39,784 nt of DNA from Fibrobacterota bacterium (GTDB taxonomy: Bacteria; Fibrobacterota; Fibrobacteria; UBA11236). Below the pieces are notes generated by a model. It was not told the DNA's origin. It did no database searches and saw only the letters and a program-made list of their open reading frames with translations. The stretch's first letter is position 1, and each line of letters begins with the position of its first letter. Location: the NCBI GenBank assembly GCA_023249635.1, contig JAHFCH010000035.1:1-39784 (forward strand). Reading direction: 5' to 3'. The position numbers were made by a program, and so were the translations under genes. Shown here piece by piece: positions 24,234 through 32,523 of this stretch.

Positions 24234-26270
24234 ATGGGCACATCCCGGATCCTGGTCATTGAGGACGAAAGCGTCGCTGCCCGCGATTTACAAGAGCGCC
24301 TGCGCGAGCTGGGCTTCAGGGTAAGCGCGTATCAGGAAACCGATTGGGGCATCAGCGTGGAGAACGCGCTGCAACGCCATGCCATGGAGACGAAACTCCA
24401 GGAAAGCCAGGAATGGTTTTTCACCACCCTCCGCAGCATCGGTGACGCGGTAGTGGCCAGCGACGAAAAAGGGCGGGTCACCTTCCTCAATACGCAAGCG
24501 GAAGCGCTCACGGGTTGGCCGCAATCCGAAGCTTGTGGACGGCCGCTTGGGGAAGTATTGCAATTGGAGCGCAGCGCAGCCGATGCGGAAACCGAATCGG
24601 AAGAACAATCCCAAGGCGCGCTGCTTTCCGCCTCGAACGTGCTCACCGCCGAAGTGATTGCCCGGGACGGGGAGCGCACCCCGGTGGAAGCGAAATCCGC
24701 CCTCATCCGCGAAAGCGAAGGGAAGGTGCTGGGTGTGGTCCGCATCCTGCGGGACGTAACGGAACGTAAGCGCGCGGACGAAGTGTTCCGCCGCTCCGAA
24801 AGGCGCTACCGCAACCTGGTGGAGAAATCCCAGGACATCATATTCACCCTCTCGCGCGAAGGCATCATCACCTCGCTCAATCCCGCATTCGAAAAGTGCA
24901 CGGGCTGGCCCGTGCGTGACTGGCTGTTCCGACCGTTCGCCGATCTCCTCAACCCCGCCGACGCCGCGCCCGCCTGGGAATCCTTCCGCAAGGTGCTCCG
25001 GGGCGAATACTTCTCTCCCCAGGAAATGCGCCTCAAGGCCAAGGCCGGAGGGGAAATCGTGGTCGAGTGCGGATGCGCCCCGGCGGTGCAGGACGATCGT
25101 CCCGGAGGCATCTGGGGCATCGCGCGGGACATCACCCAGCGCCGCAACCTGGAACAGCGCGTGCTGCAGACCCAGAAGATGGAGGCGGTAGGCCGCCTGG
25201 CCGGCGGCATCGCGCATGACTTCAACAACCTGCTCACCACGGTCAACGGTCACGCCGATCTCATGAACCAGGCCCTGGAGTCGCATAGCCCCCTGCTCAT
25301 CAACGTAAAGGGCATCTTGGGGGCGGTGGACAAGGCTGCCGCGCTCACGCGGCAATTGCTCTCCATCAGCCGCCAGCAAACCGTTTCCCCCCGTAACTTG
25401 GATGTCAACAGCGTCATCACCAGGGCCCTGCACGGCCTGAATGGACTGGCGGACGAGAACATCGAGCTCATCGCGGATCTGGCCGAAGGGTTGCCGCCCA
25501 TCTTGGCCGATGCCAACCAAATCGAAAGGGTGGCTTCCATCCTCATCGCGAACGCCAAGGACGCCATGGCCAAGGGGGGCCGCCTGGGCATCTCCACCGG
25601 GTTCGGCGCCGAGCCGGGAGGAGCCCTTCGCGTGTTCCTGAAAGTCTCGGATACCGGCGCGGGCATGAACGACGAGGTCAAGGCCCGCCTGTTCGAACCC
25701 TTCTTCACGACCAAGCCCGTGGGCAAGGGCGCCGGACTGGGCCTCTCCACGGTTTACGGCATCGTCAAGACGGCCGGCGGGGAAATCCAGGTGCAAACCG
25801 AACCGGGGCGAGGCACATCTTTCCGGCTCAGCTTTCCCTGCCTGGAGCCGGCGGAAACCGTCGCGCCTTCCGCGCCCGCGGTGGCCGCCGAGGGACCCTC
25901 CGGCGCCGAAACGATTTTGCTGGTCGAGGACGACGACGATGTGCGCTTCTTGTTGCTCAGCATCCTTAAGGCCGATGGGTACTCCGTGCTCGAAGCCAAG
26001 GACGGGGAGCAGGCATTGAACCTGGCCGCGGGCCACGATGGCCCCATCAACATGGTGTTGACCGATTTGCAGATGCCCAAGCTGGGCGGCCGCAAGCTGG
26101 TGGAAAAGCTTTTCCTGACCCATCCCGGCATGCGCGCCATGTTCATGTCCGGATTCGGGCGCGAAGATTTCCCCGACGCGCAAGCCAACGGTTTGCCGGT
26201 GAGCTTCCTGGAAAAGCCCTTCATGCCCAAGTCCTTGGTACGCCAGATACGTCGGGTCTTGGATTCGTGA
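24234..26270 (+). CDS. Hybrid sensor histidine kinase with truncated N-terminal receiver
   Basis: 678 residues from the ATG at 24234 (GGAGG eight bases ahead). Residues 1-32 (RILVIEDESVAARDLQERL) are the start of a receiver domain, but the sequence then jumps to ENALQRHAMETKLQESQEWF, the linker normally found after it, so the phospho-acceptor region is missing. Two PAS domains follow (about 60-175 and 187-300). The kinase core has the H box GGIAHDFNN (His328), N box IANAKDAM (Asn440), SDTGAGM and GLGLSTVYGIV. A second, complete receiver at about 558-678 has EDDDD, Asp611 in LTDLQMPKLGG and Lys661. No membrane segment, so sensing is cytosolic. No partner regulator is adjacent. Confidence 0.92.
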   Translation: MGTSRILVIEDESVAARDLQERLRELGFRVSAYQETDWGISVENALQRHAMETKLQESQEWFFTTLRSIGDAVVASDEKGRVTFLNTQAEALTGWPQSEACGRPLGEVLQLERSAADAETESEEQSQGALLSASNVLTAEVIARDGERTPVEAKSALIRESEGKVLGVVRILRDVTERKRADEVFRRSERRYRNLVEKSQDIIFTLSREGIITSLNPAFEKCTGWPVRDWLFRPFADLLNPADAAPAWESFRKVLRGEYFSPQEMRLKAKAGGEIVVECGCAPAVQDDRPGGIWGIARDITQRRNLEQRVLQTQKMEAVGRLAGGIAHDFNNLLTTVNGHADLMNQALESHSPLLINVKGILGAVDKAAALTRQLLSISRQQTVSPRNLDVNSVITRALHGLNGLADENIELIADLAEGLPPILADANQIERVASILIANAKDAMAKGGRLGISTGFGAEPGGALRVFLKVSDTGAGMNDEVKARLFEPFFTTKPVGKGAGLGLSTVYGIVKTAGGEIQVQTEPGRGTSFRLSFPCLEPAETVAPSAPAVAAEGPSGAETILLVEDDDDVRFLLLSILKADGYSVLEAKDGEQALNLAAGHDGPINMVLTDLQMPKLGGRKLVEKLFLTHPGMRAMFMSGFGREDFPDAQANGLPVSFLEKPFMPKSLVRQIRRVLDS

Positions 26271-26340
26271 AGGATTCCTGAGCGTCGCCGGCGCGAGGGC
26301 CGCCGGGACCGCCCGCGCGCCAAATGCTAGATTGGTTGGC

Positions 26341-27219
26341 ATGCCTCCGAAGGACCCCGGGCTGCGCCGGGAACAATCGAACCACCCCCGCGAATTCGCC
26401 GGTAACGTGTACGCCTATCCGGTGGTGTCGCGTCGTTCCGGCGGCGTATCCATCGGTGTCAACCTGAACCTGGACAAGGCCTGCAATTTCGATTGCCCTT
26501 ATTGCCAGGTCGATCGCACGCTGCCCAAGCCGCGCCAGGCCATCGTGGTCCCGGCCATCCGCGCCGAGCTCGAGGCCATGCTCGCGGCCTGCGACGCCAA
26601 CGGGGTTTGCCGCCTGGCGAAATTCGCCGCGCTCCCCGATGCCGACAAGCGGCTCAAGGATATCGCCGTGAGCGGCGACGGGGAGCCCACCATGGTTCCC
26701 GAATTCGCCGCGGTCTGCGCCATGCTCGCCGAACTGCAAGGATCGCGCCCCGATCTCGATTTCAAGCTGGTGCTCATCACCAATTCCACCTTGCTCGATC
26801 GCCCGACGGTGCGCGAAGGCATCGCCAGCCTGCTGTCACGGAAAGGCGAAGTGTGGGCCAAACTGGACGCCGGCACCGAAGCATGGTACCAGCGGGTGAA
26901 CATATCCCGCATCGGCCTCGATCGTATAGAAGCCAACCTCATCGCCCTGGGCCGCGAGCATCCCTTCAAGATCCAATCGCTGTTCTGCGGCCTGGATGGC
27001 GAGACACCGCCGCGCGATGAACTCGATGCCTACCTGGCGCGCCTCGGGAATATCCGCGCGGCCGGGAGCGATATCGCCGAAGTGCAATTACACACCTTGG
27101 CGCGGAAGCCCGCCCAGGCGGCCTGCACGCCGGTGGATGCGGCCTTCCTGCGCGATCTCGCGGACCGCATCCAGGCCGAAGCGGGCCTTAGCGCGCGCGT
27201 ATACGGAGTGGAGGATTAG
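26341..27219 (+). CDS. Radical SAM protein, COG0731-like
   Basis: About 292 residues. The cluster motif C-x3-C-x2-C is visible as ACNFDCPYCQVDR (Cys48, Cys52, Cys55), preceded by VSIGVNLNLDK. Later blocks are AVSGDGEPTM (SAM-binding GxGE-type motif), LITNSTLLDRP and KLDAGTEAWYQRVN, all of the COG0731 group of Fe-S oxidoreductases related to the tRNA-modifying TYW1. The substrate is unknown. The ATG at 26341 has no ribosome site but a TAGATT box at 26327-26332, so transcription may start at or near the ATG. The gene abuts the next one (TAG then ATG) and is followed by rsmE. Confidence 0.85.
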   Translation: MPPKDPGLRREQSNHPREFAGNVYAYPVVSRRSGGVSIGVNLNLDKACNFDCPYCQVDRTLPKPRQAIVVPAIRAELEAMLAACDANGVCRLAKFAALPDADKRLKDIAVSGDGEPTMVPEFAAVCAMLAELQGSRPDLDFKLVLITNSTLLDRPTVREGIASLLSRKGEVWAKLDAGTEAWYQRVNISRIGLDRIEANLIALGREHPFKIQSLFCGLDGETPPRDELDAYLARLGNIRAAGSDIAEVQLHTLARKPAQAACTPVDAAFLRDLADRIQAEAGLSARVYGVED

Positions 27220-27543
27220 ATGCCGCTCACCTTCGTGCTCCTGCAATTGGTGAATACCGTCCTGGCGGCGGCCACCCTGTGGATCCATTTCCGCAACCCG
27301 TTCCTGTGGGATGATCAGGCCATCATTTACTCCACCTGCGGCGGCACCCTGGTCGCCTGCCTCACCGCCATCATCCTCGGCATCTCCTTGATGCTGCGCG
27401 AGGACGTGAAATTCGGCGCCGCCTTCCTGAACCTTGTCCTCACGCTCGCCTTCGCCGGCATGCAGGGATGGTTCCTGTACCTTACCGGCCGGGACATGGG
27501 GGTGATGGAAATCCTCAAGGCCAAGCTGGGGCAGGGTGGCTGA
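27220..27543 (+). CDS. Small three-helix membrane protein, unknown
   Basis: 107 residues with three hydrophobic stretches (about 3-20, 40-62 and 68-90) and short polar ends. I recognise no family. Its ATG directly follows the stop of the radical SAM gene, and its end overlaps the GTG start of rsmE, so it is translated as part of the same transcript. The tight packing and membrane pattern support a real gene; no function can be proposed. Confidence 0.65.
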   Translation: MPLTFVLLQLVNTVLAAATLWIHFRNPFLWDDQAIIYSTCGGTLVACLTAIILGISLMLREDVKFGAAFLNLVLTLAFAGMQGWFLYLTGRDMGVMEILKAKLGQGG

Positions 27544-28255
27544 GACCTTTTCCGAATCCTGGTTCCATGCCCCCGGGCTCACCGCCATCGGGGAAACCTA
27601 CGCGTTACCCGAAGACGAAGCCCATCATCTGCGGAAAGTGCTGCGTATCGAGGCCGGCAGGCAGGTGATCGCCAGCAACGGCGCTGGAGGGGTTTTCCTG
27701 TGCGCGACCCGGATGCGCGCAGGCGCATTCGAATTGGAAGCGCAGGAAATCCATGGCCGCCCGGCTCCCGCTCCGCGCCTGCACCTGGCCCTGAGCCTGT
27801 TGAAAGGCCGTGATCTGGAAGAGCCCGTGGATGCCCTGTGCCAGTTGGAGGTGGCCTGCATCCATATCCTCACCACCGAGCATACTTCGGAATTCAAAGG
27901 CCAGGATCATGCCCGCTTGCTGGAACGGCTGCGCGCGAAATCCTTGGTGGGTCTGAAGCAGGCGAAGAAGGCCTGGCTTACCGCCATCGAGGCTCCGCGG
28001 CCCCTTGAGGCCTGGCGCGGGGCCCATTCCGATCTCGATGTGGTGGTGCTGCATCCCGGCCCCGATCGCCTACCTCCCCCGTCGGACCGCGGTTTGGCCC
28101 TTCTATGCGGACCCGAAGGCGGTCTCTCCGATCGCGAACTGGAACGGCTGCATACCGCGGGCGCCTATGCCATGGGGCTGGGCGACACGCGCATCCGCGC
28201 GGTGCATGCGCCTCTGCTGGCTGCCGGAAAACTGATGGGGCTGGGCCGGTCCTAG
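27536..28255 (+). CDS. rsmE: 16S rRNA (uracil-1498-N3)-methyltransferase
   Basis: 239 residues, the usual length for this SPOUT-class enzyme, which methylates U1498 of 16S rRNA using SAM. The N-terminal PUA-like part contains DEAHHLRKVLRIEAG. The C-terminal trefoil-knot part has LALLCGPEGGLSDREL, the SAM-binding signature, and a closing MGLGDTRIRAVHAPLLA block that corresponds to the family's LGxRILRxETA. The start is GTG at 27536, inside the end of the preceding small membrane-protein gene. It ends convergently with the flippase-like gene, sharing a CTAG. Confidence 0.9.
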   Translation: MAETFSESWFHAPGLTAIGETYALPEDEAHHLRKVLRIEAGRQVIASNGAGGVFLCATRMRAGAFELEAQEIHGRPAPAPRLHLALSLLKGRDLEEPVDALCQLEVACIHILTTEHTSEFKGQDHARLLERLRAKSLVGLKQAKKAWLTAIEAPRPLEAWRGAHSDLDVVVLHPGPDRLPPPSDRGLALLCGPEGGLSDRELERLHTAGAYAMGLGDTRIRAVHAPLLAAGKLMGLGRS

Positions 28256-29289
28256 CTCGGCTTGCCGGGCTTTCCGGGATGCTTGACCCGGTACAGGAAA
28301 TAAAAGGGCGCGCCCGCCAACGATGTGATGATGATGATGAGGTGTACCAGCACCAGGATTTCGCCCCCGCCCAGGTTGATACCCAGCTTCCCGTAAATGA
28401 CCTTGCCGGCCGCCTCTCCCAACCCCAACCCCGACGGAAAAAGGGGAATGCCGTTGATCATGGTCAGGGTGGGAACTACGAATCCATGTACGCGCAGGGG
28501 TAGATCAAGATCGAGGGAGAGCGCGCTGAACCAGTACAGCAGGATGAGGCCGCAATCGACCACGATGCCCAAAGAAAGCGGCAGCAGCAGGGCGTAGGGC
28601 CTTTTGCGGTAGACCAGCAGGGATGCGGCCAGGGATTTGAAAAAGCGCCCTCCCGGTAGCTTCGCCATGCGGGGATGTTCCAGGAAAGGCCCCGACCAGG
28701 GCGAAAAGAAAAAAGCCACCCCGGCGGTGAAGGCCGCGAAGACGCATGCGTAGAAGATGCTGTTGGCGCGAAGCGCAGCGTCCGATTTCCAGAGGTTCAC
28801 GTTGACGGCCGTCATGGCCATGGCCACGCATAGCAGCGCGTACAATCCGACGAACCGATCCATGGCGATAGTGGTCAGCGCCAGGGCGCGATCCTTGTCG
28901 TCATGTTCCTGGAACAGGTAGTAGCCCTTGATGAGATCGCCCCCGGTGCCGCCGGGGATAAGGCTGTTGAAGAAGAGGCCGATCATGTGCAGGCTGAAGA
29001 CGCGCCCCGGCCGCGGCCTGAGACCGGCGAGGCGGATAAGCAGGAACCAGCGGGCCCAGGCCAAGGAGATAACCAACCCCAGGTAACTCGCGAAGGCAAT
29101 CGCGAGGATGCCCGGATGCATGCGCAGGGCCTTGACGACCTTATCCGGTTCCAAAGCGCCGGAATGGATCAGCGCCCAGATGGCGGCCCCGCCCAACATG
29201 AACTTGAGCAGATGCTGGACGGCGGTAGGAATCCGGAATCGCTTGGGCGCGGGAGCGGGTGCGGACGATCCGCCGGAAGCAACGGTCAC
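28252..29289 (-). CDS. Lysylphosphatidylglycerol synthase TM-domain / flippase-like membrane protein (second copy)
   Basis: About 345 residues, mostly hydrophobic, with roughly eight membrane segments. Family blocks include IGLFFNSLIPGGTGGDLIKGYY, TTIAMDRFVGLYAL and NGIPLFPSGLGLGEAA. As with 3169-4212 there is no aminoacyl-transferase domain, so lipid or glycolipid movement is the likelier role. The GTG at 29289 is preferred over the open frame to 29358 because AAGGATAGG precedes it and it begins 5 bases after the rnhB stop. The gene ends by sharing CTAG with rsmE on the opposite strand. Confidence 0.82.
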   Translation of the reverse strand: MTVASGGSSAPAPAPKRFRIPTAVQHLLKFMLGGAAIWALIHSGALEPDKVVKALRMHPGILAIAFASYLGLVISLAWARWFLLIRLAGLRPRPGRVFSLHMIGLFFNSLIPGGTGGDLIKGYYLFQEHDDKDRALALTTIAMDRFVGLYALLCVAMAMTAVNVNLWKSDAALRANSIFYACVFAAFTAGVAFFFSPWSGPFLEHPRMAKLPGGRFFKSLAASLLVYRKRPYALLLPLSLGIVVDCGLILLYWFSALSLDLDLPLRVHGFVVPTLTMINGIPLFPSGLGLGEAAGKVIYGKLGINLGGGEILVLVHLIIIITSLAGAPFYFLYRVKHPGKPGKPS

Positions 29290-29294
29290 GGCGC

Positions 29295-29954
29295 CTATCC
29301 TTCCGTTTCCGCGTAGCCGGGGGCGAACAAGTCTTCCGGCTGTTGGGGATCTTCGCAAAAGGTACGGCGATGGAGCGGGGTAAGTCCGTGCTTGCCGATG
29401 GCATCGCGGTGGATTTGGGTCGCGTATCCCTTATGGGCGTCGAACCCGTATTCGGGATGGGCCGCGTGCAAGACCAGCATCTGCCTATCGCGCGTCACCT
29501 TGGCCAGAATCGAAGCGGCGGCGATGGAGGCCGAAAGCCCATCCCCTTTCACCACGGTTTTCTGGGCCCAGCGCACGTCCGGGATGCGCTGGTTGCCGTC
29601 GACAAGCAGCAATCCCGGCGGGACGCCCATGGCCTCCAGGGCCCGGCGCATGGCCAACAGGGAAGCGCGCAGGATGTTGAACCGATCAATCTCCAGTGGG
29701 CTGCACTCCCCCACTCCGTAGGCCACCGCGCGGCCGCGGATCTCGATGAAGAGTTCTTCGCGCACCGCCTCGGAAAGTTTCTTGGAATCGTTGAGGCCTT
29801 GGATGGGCTTGGCCGCGAAGTCGAGGATTACGCAAGCCGCCACCACATTTCCCGCCAGCGGGCCCCGGCCCACTTCGTCCACGCCGCACAGGATCGGGAA
29901 CTCGGGCAGCAAAGCGCAGTCGAATTCCCACAACGGGTCGCGCTTCTTGGGCAT
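29295..29954 (-). CDS. rnhB: Ribonuclease HII
   Basis: 219 residues. It has CGVDEVGRGPLAGNVVAA with the catalytic Asp-Glu pair, LNDSKKLSE, LLVDGN with the third acidic residue, and the C-terminal block HPEYGFDAHKGYAT that completes the type 2 RNase H active site. It removes RNA from RNA-DNA hybrids and excises misincorporated ribonucleotides. The ATG at 29954 lies 13 bases after the purN stop; a TATCAT box at 29961-29966 is close upstream. It is followed by the flippase-like gene 5 bases later. Confidence 0.96.
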   Translation of the reverse strand: MPKKRDPLWEFDCALLPEFPILCGVDEVGRGPLAGNVVAACVILDFAAKPIQGLNDSKKLSEAVREELFIEIRGRAVAYGVGECSPLEIDRFNILRASLLAMRRALEAMGVPPGLLLVDGNQRIPDVRWAQKTVVKGDGLSASIAAASILAKVTRDRQMLVLHAAHPEYGFDAHKGYATQIHRDAIGKHGLTPLHRRTFCEDPQQPEDLFAPGYAETEG

Positions 29955-29967
29955 GGCTTAATGATAA

Positions 29968-30642
29968 CTATTCGGCCGGTAGCCCGGCCAGGAAGGCGGA
30001 AGCATCGACAGCGCGGCCGGGGTTGGCATCCTGCGTCGGCCGGATCTCGCCGATCGCGAAGCCGCGCAACACGCGCCAATACCAAGCATGCTCCCGCTTG
30101 AGCACTTCGGCCCCCACCTCGTCGGGACCGCTTCCGGGCGCCACCGGTACGATTCGTTGCAGGATGATCTGCCCTTCGTCATACGCTTCGTTGACCATAT
30201 GGATGGTCACGCCGGTGTACTGGCAACCCCGCGCCACTACGCCTTCGTGCACCTTATGGCCGTAGAAGCCTTGGCCTCCGAATGCGGGCAGCAGGGCCGG
30301 ATGGATGTTGACGACGCGGTTCTTGAGGCGGGTGAGCACCGGGGCGGGAACCGGTTTCATGTACCCGGCCAGCGCGAGCAAATCGATGCGGTGTTCGTCG
30401 CAGAGGGTCAGCATACGCGCAGCGGCCTTATCCTCGCCGCCTTCACTCACGGCGCTTACATGGTAGGCCGGTACGCCCGCGGCCCGCGCCTTTTCCAGGG
30501 CCACTGACTTGCTGTTGTTGGAAACCACGAAGGCCACAAGCGCCGGCAGTTCGCCCGCTCGGATGCGGTCCAGGATGGCCTGAAGGTTGGAACCCCCTCC
30601 GGACGCGAAAACCCCGATACGATAGGTGCCCACGGGTTTCAC
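29968..30642 (-). CDS. purN: Phosphoribosylglycinamide formyltransferase (folate-dependent)
   Basis: 224 residues. It starts RIGVFASGGGSNLQAIL, the phosphate-binding loop of PurN. The catalytic Asn and His lie in VVNIHPALLPAFGG, and the catalytic Asp in NEAYDEGQIILQR. The enzyme transfers formyl from 10-formyl-THF to GAR in purine synthesis. The usual PG of the substrate loop is GGQGFYG here, a variant I have seen described in FCB-group-like proteins but did not verify. The start is GTG at 30642 with no clear ribosome site. It lies downstream of a strong terminator, so it needs its own promoter. Confidence 0.93.
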   Translation of the reverse strand: MKPVGTYRIGVFASGGGSNLQAILDRIRAGELPALVAFVVSNNSKSVALEKARAAGVPAYHVSAVSEGGEDKAAARMLTLCDEHRIDLLALAGYMKPVPAPVLTRLKNRVVNIHPALLPAFGGQGFYGHKVHEGVVARGCQYTGVTIHMVNEAYDEGQIILQRIVPVAPGSGPDEVGAEVLKREHAWYWRVLRGFAIGEIRPTQDANPGRAVDASAFLAGLPAE

Positions 30643-30726
30643 GGTACTTTTATCCCGGGATTCCGTAAAGGCCCGCTAAGCCGGGTAAAGCCCGTATGGC
30701 ACGTAACGAGGCCCCGGCCGGTCCAG

Positions 30727-30760
30727 AAACAAAAACGGCCCTCCCGAGCGGGAGGGCCGT
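30727..30760 (-). terminator. Rho-independent terminator after the B12 radical SAM gene
   Basis: On the minus strand a near-perfect stem of 12 complementary bases (30749-30760 with 30735-30746) around a tiny loop is followed by five T and then GTTT. It lies 25 bases after the stop at 30785 and separates that gene from purN. Confidence 0.93.
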
Positions 30761-30784
30761 ATGCATCAGGAATGGAAAGCCGGT

Positions 30785-32398
30785 TCAGGCCTTGATGGCT
30801 TCGGCGCTGGGAGCCGCGGTGGGTTTAGTCTCCCGGACGGTTTCCTGGGGCGTATGGCTATGCGACGAAGCCGCGCGCGGTTTGGCGTTGGCCGAATAGC
30901 CGCTCGACTGCTGGGGCGCGCCGTGGCGCTTGAACAAATGCTTGACCAGCGTACCCGCGCCGCGCAATACGCGGTAGCGCTCGCGGCTGTTGAGCAATGC
31001 CATCTTCGCCTGCTTGGCGATATAGGCGGGTCGCAGGTAGAACTCGCGGCGGGCGCGATCGCAGAAATCCACCAGGTCCTGGGAGCTGAGCCCCTTGCGG
31101 ATGACGGTGGTGTTGTGCTGCCCGTCCTTGTCCAGCCATTGATCGTAATCTTCGCTGGCGAGCTCGCCGCGGGTGCGCGCCTCGTCGTAGGCGGTGGTGC
31201 CCGGGTAGGCCATGATGGGATAGAACTGCGCCGTGTTGGGGTTCAGCTTCTTCGCCATCTCCAATGTGCCTTGCAGGGTGTCCTTGGTATCGCCAAGGTT
31301 ACCCACCATGAAGCATCCGTGGATGAGGATGCCTGCCTTGTTGGCTGCGTCCATGAACTTTTCCGACATTCCGCCGGCGAGTCCCTTCTTCACGTTTTTC
31401 AAGACTTCCATCGAGCTCGACTCGAAGCCGACGCACAATTCGCGGCAGCCGGCCTTCTTCATCACGTCCAAGACTTCGTACTTCACGTCCGCGCGGGCAT
31501 TGGCGGACCAAGTGACCTTGAGGCCGCGGTTGATGACTTCCTGGCACAGCTCGGCAGTGCGGGAAGGGTGCGCGGTGAAGGTATCGTCCTCAAAGAAGAT
31601 TTCGCCCAGGTCCGGGAACTCGGCCTTGATGTAGGCCATTTCGTCCACCACGTCCTTGATGCTGCGCTTGCGGTAGGTATGCCCGGTCAGGGTCTGCGGA
31701 ATGACGCAGTAGGTGCAGCGGAACGGGCAGCCGCGGCCGGAGAGGATGACGATGAGGGGATTGATGTTGGCGCCGTAGAAGTAGCGCTTGTAGCACGAGA
31801 ACAGGTGTTTGCGGTAGACCTTGCTGACCCAGGGGAGCGTATCGAGGTTCTCGATCTTGGGGCGCTCGGGATTGCGGACCATCTCTTCGCCTTTGCGCCA
31901 GGAGATGCCGAGGATCTTCTTCTTCTCATCGGGGCCTTTTTCCCCATCGGCGCGTAGGAAGCGCACGAGTTCGCGGGCGGTATAGTCGGCCTCGCCGGAG
32001 ATAACGTAGTCGACGGCCATTTCGCGCTCGAGGATTTCCAGGGGCTCGGCGGTGGCGTGGGTCCCCATCATGGAGATATCGCAGTTATACCCGTCGGCGG
32101 CTGCGGCATCCTTGATGGCCTTGCCCACGCGCATGTCATTGTTGATGGAAGGGGTGCTGGTATTAAGGACGGCGAGCTGGGGGCGGAAGGATTTGATCTT
32201 GTCCAAGGTGCCTTGGAGATCGAGGTCCATGGCGGGCGAATCGATCACGAGGATTTCGTTCCCGTCCTCCTCAACGCAGCCGGCGGCGTAGGCCATGAAC
32301 ATGGGCCAGTACAGGGTGCTCGACTTGGTGACGCAAGGACTCCGCGATTCCCGTGAAAACATCGGGAAATAAGGAGGGTTCAGGAACAGCACCTTCAT
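30785..32398 (-). CDS. B12-binding-domain radical SAM protein
   Basis: 537 residues from the ATG at 32398 (GGAGG eight bases ahead). Residues 1-150 are a cobalamin-binding Rossmann-like domain (KVLFLNPPYFPMFSRES, MMGTHATAEPLEIL). The radical SAM core has GRGCPFRCTYC (Cys224, Cys228, Cys231), FFEDDTFTAHPSRT and GCFMVGNLGDT. Members act in methyl transfer or in lipid, hopanoid and pigment pathways; the substrate here is unknown. The last 50 residues are low complexity, rich in Ser, Ala, Pro and Lys, and probably disordered. It has a candidate promoter and its own terminator, so it is likely monocistronic. Confidence 0.9.
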   Translation of the reverse strand: MKVLFLNPPYFPMFSRESRSPCVTKSSTLYWPMFMAYAAGCVEEDGNEILVIDSPAMDLDLQGTLDKIKSFRPQLAVLNTSTPSINNDMRVGKAIKDAAAADGYNCDISMMGTHATAEPLEILEREMAVDYVISGEADYTARELVRFLRADGEKGPDEKKKILGISWRKGEEMVRNPERPKIENLDTLPWVSKVYRKHLFSCYKRYFYGANINPLIVILSGRGCPFRCTYCVIPQTLTGHTYRKRSIKDVVDEMAYIKAEFPDLGEIFFEDDTFTAHPSRTAELCQEVINRGLKVTWSANARADVKYEVLDVMKKAGCRELCVGFESSSMEVLKNVKKGLAGGMSEKFMDAANKAGILIHGCFMVGNLGDTKDTLQGTLEMAKKLNPNTAQFYPIMAYPGTTAYDEARTRGELASEDYDQWLDKDGQHNTTVIRKGLSSQDLVDFCDRARREFYLRPAYIAKQAKMALLNSRERYRVLRGAGTLVKHLFKRHGAPQQSSGYSANAKPRAASSHSHTPQETVRETKPTAAPSAEAIKA

Positions 32399-32473
32399 AG
32401 GCAAAGCCTCCGCAAAATTTGGCCAAAAACAGGAAATACCCGGACCCGACTACCCCTAATCGAGGTCGGGTGC

Positions 32474-32502
32474 AAAGTACGATGTTCGTTCGGCAAATTC
32501 AA
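32474..32502 (-). promoter_or_regulatory. Candidate sigma-70-type promoter for the B12 radical SAM gene
   Basis: On the minus strand TTGAAT (32497-32502) and TACTTT (32474-32479) are 17 bases apart. The leader would be about 70 bases and includes an inverted repeat ACCCGAC/GTCGGGT (near 32444-32471), which overlaps the expected start region. Confidence 0.45.
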
Positions 32503-32523
32503 ATATACCCCCCGGCTTTCCAT

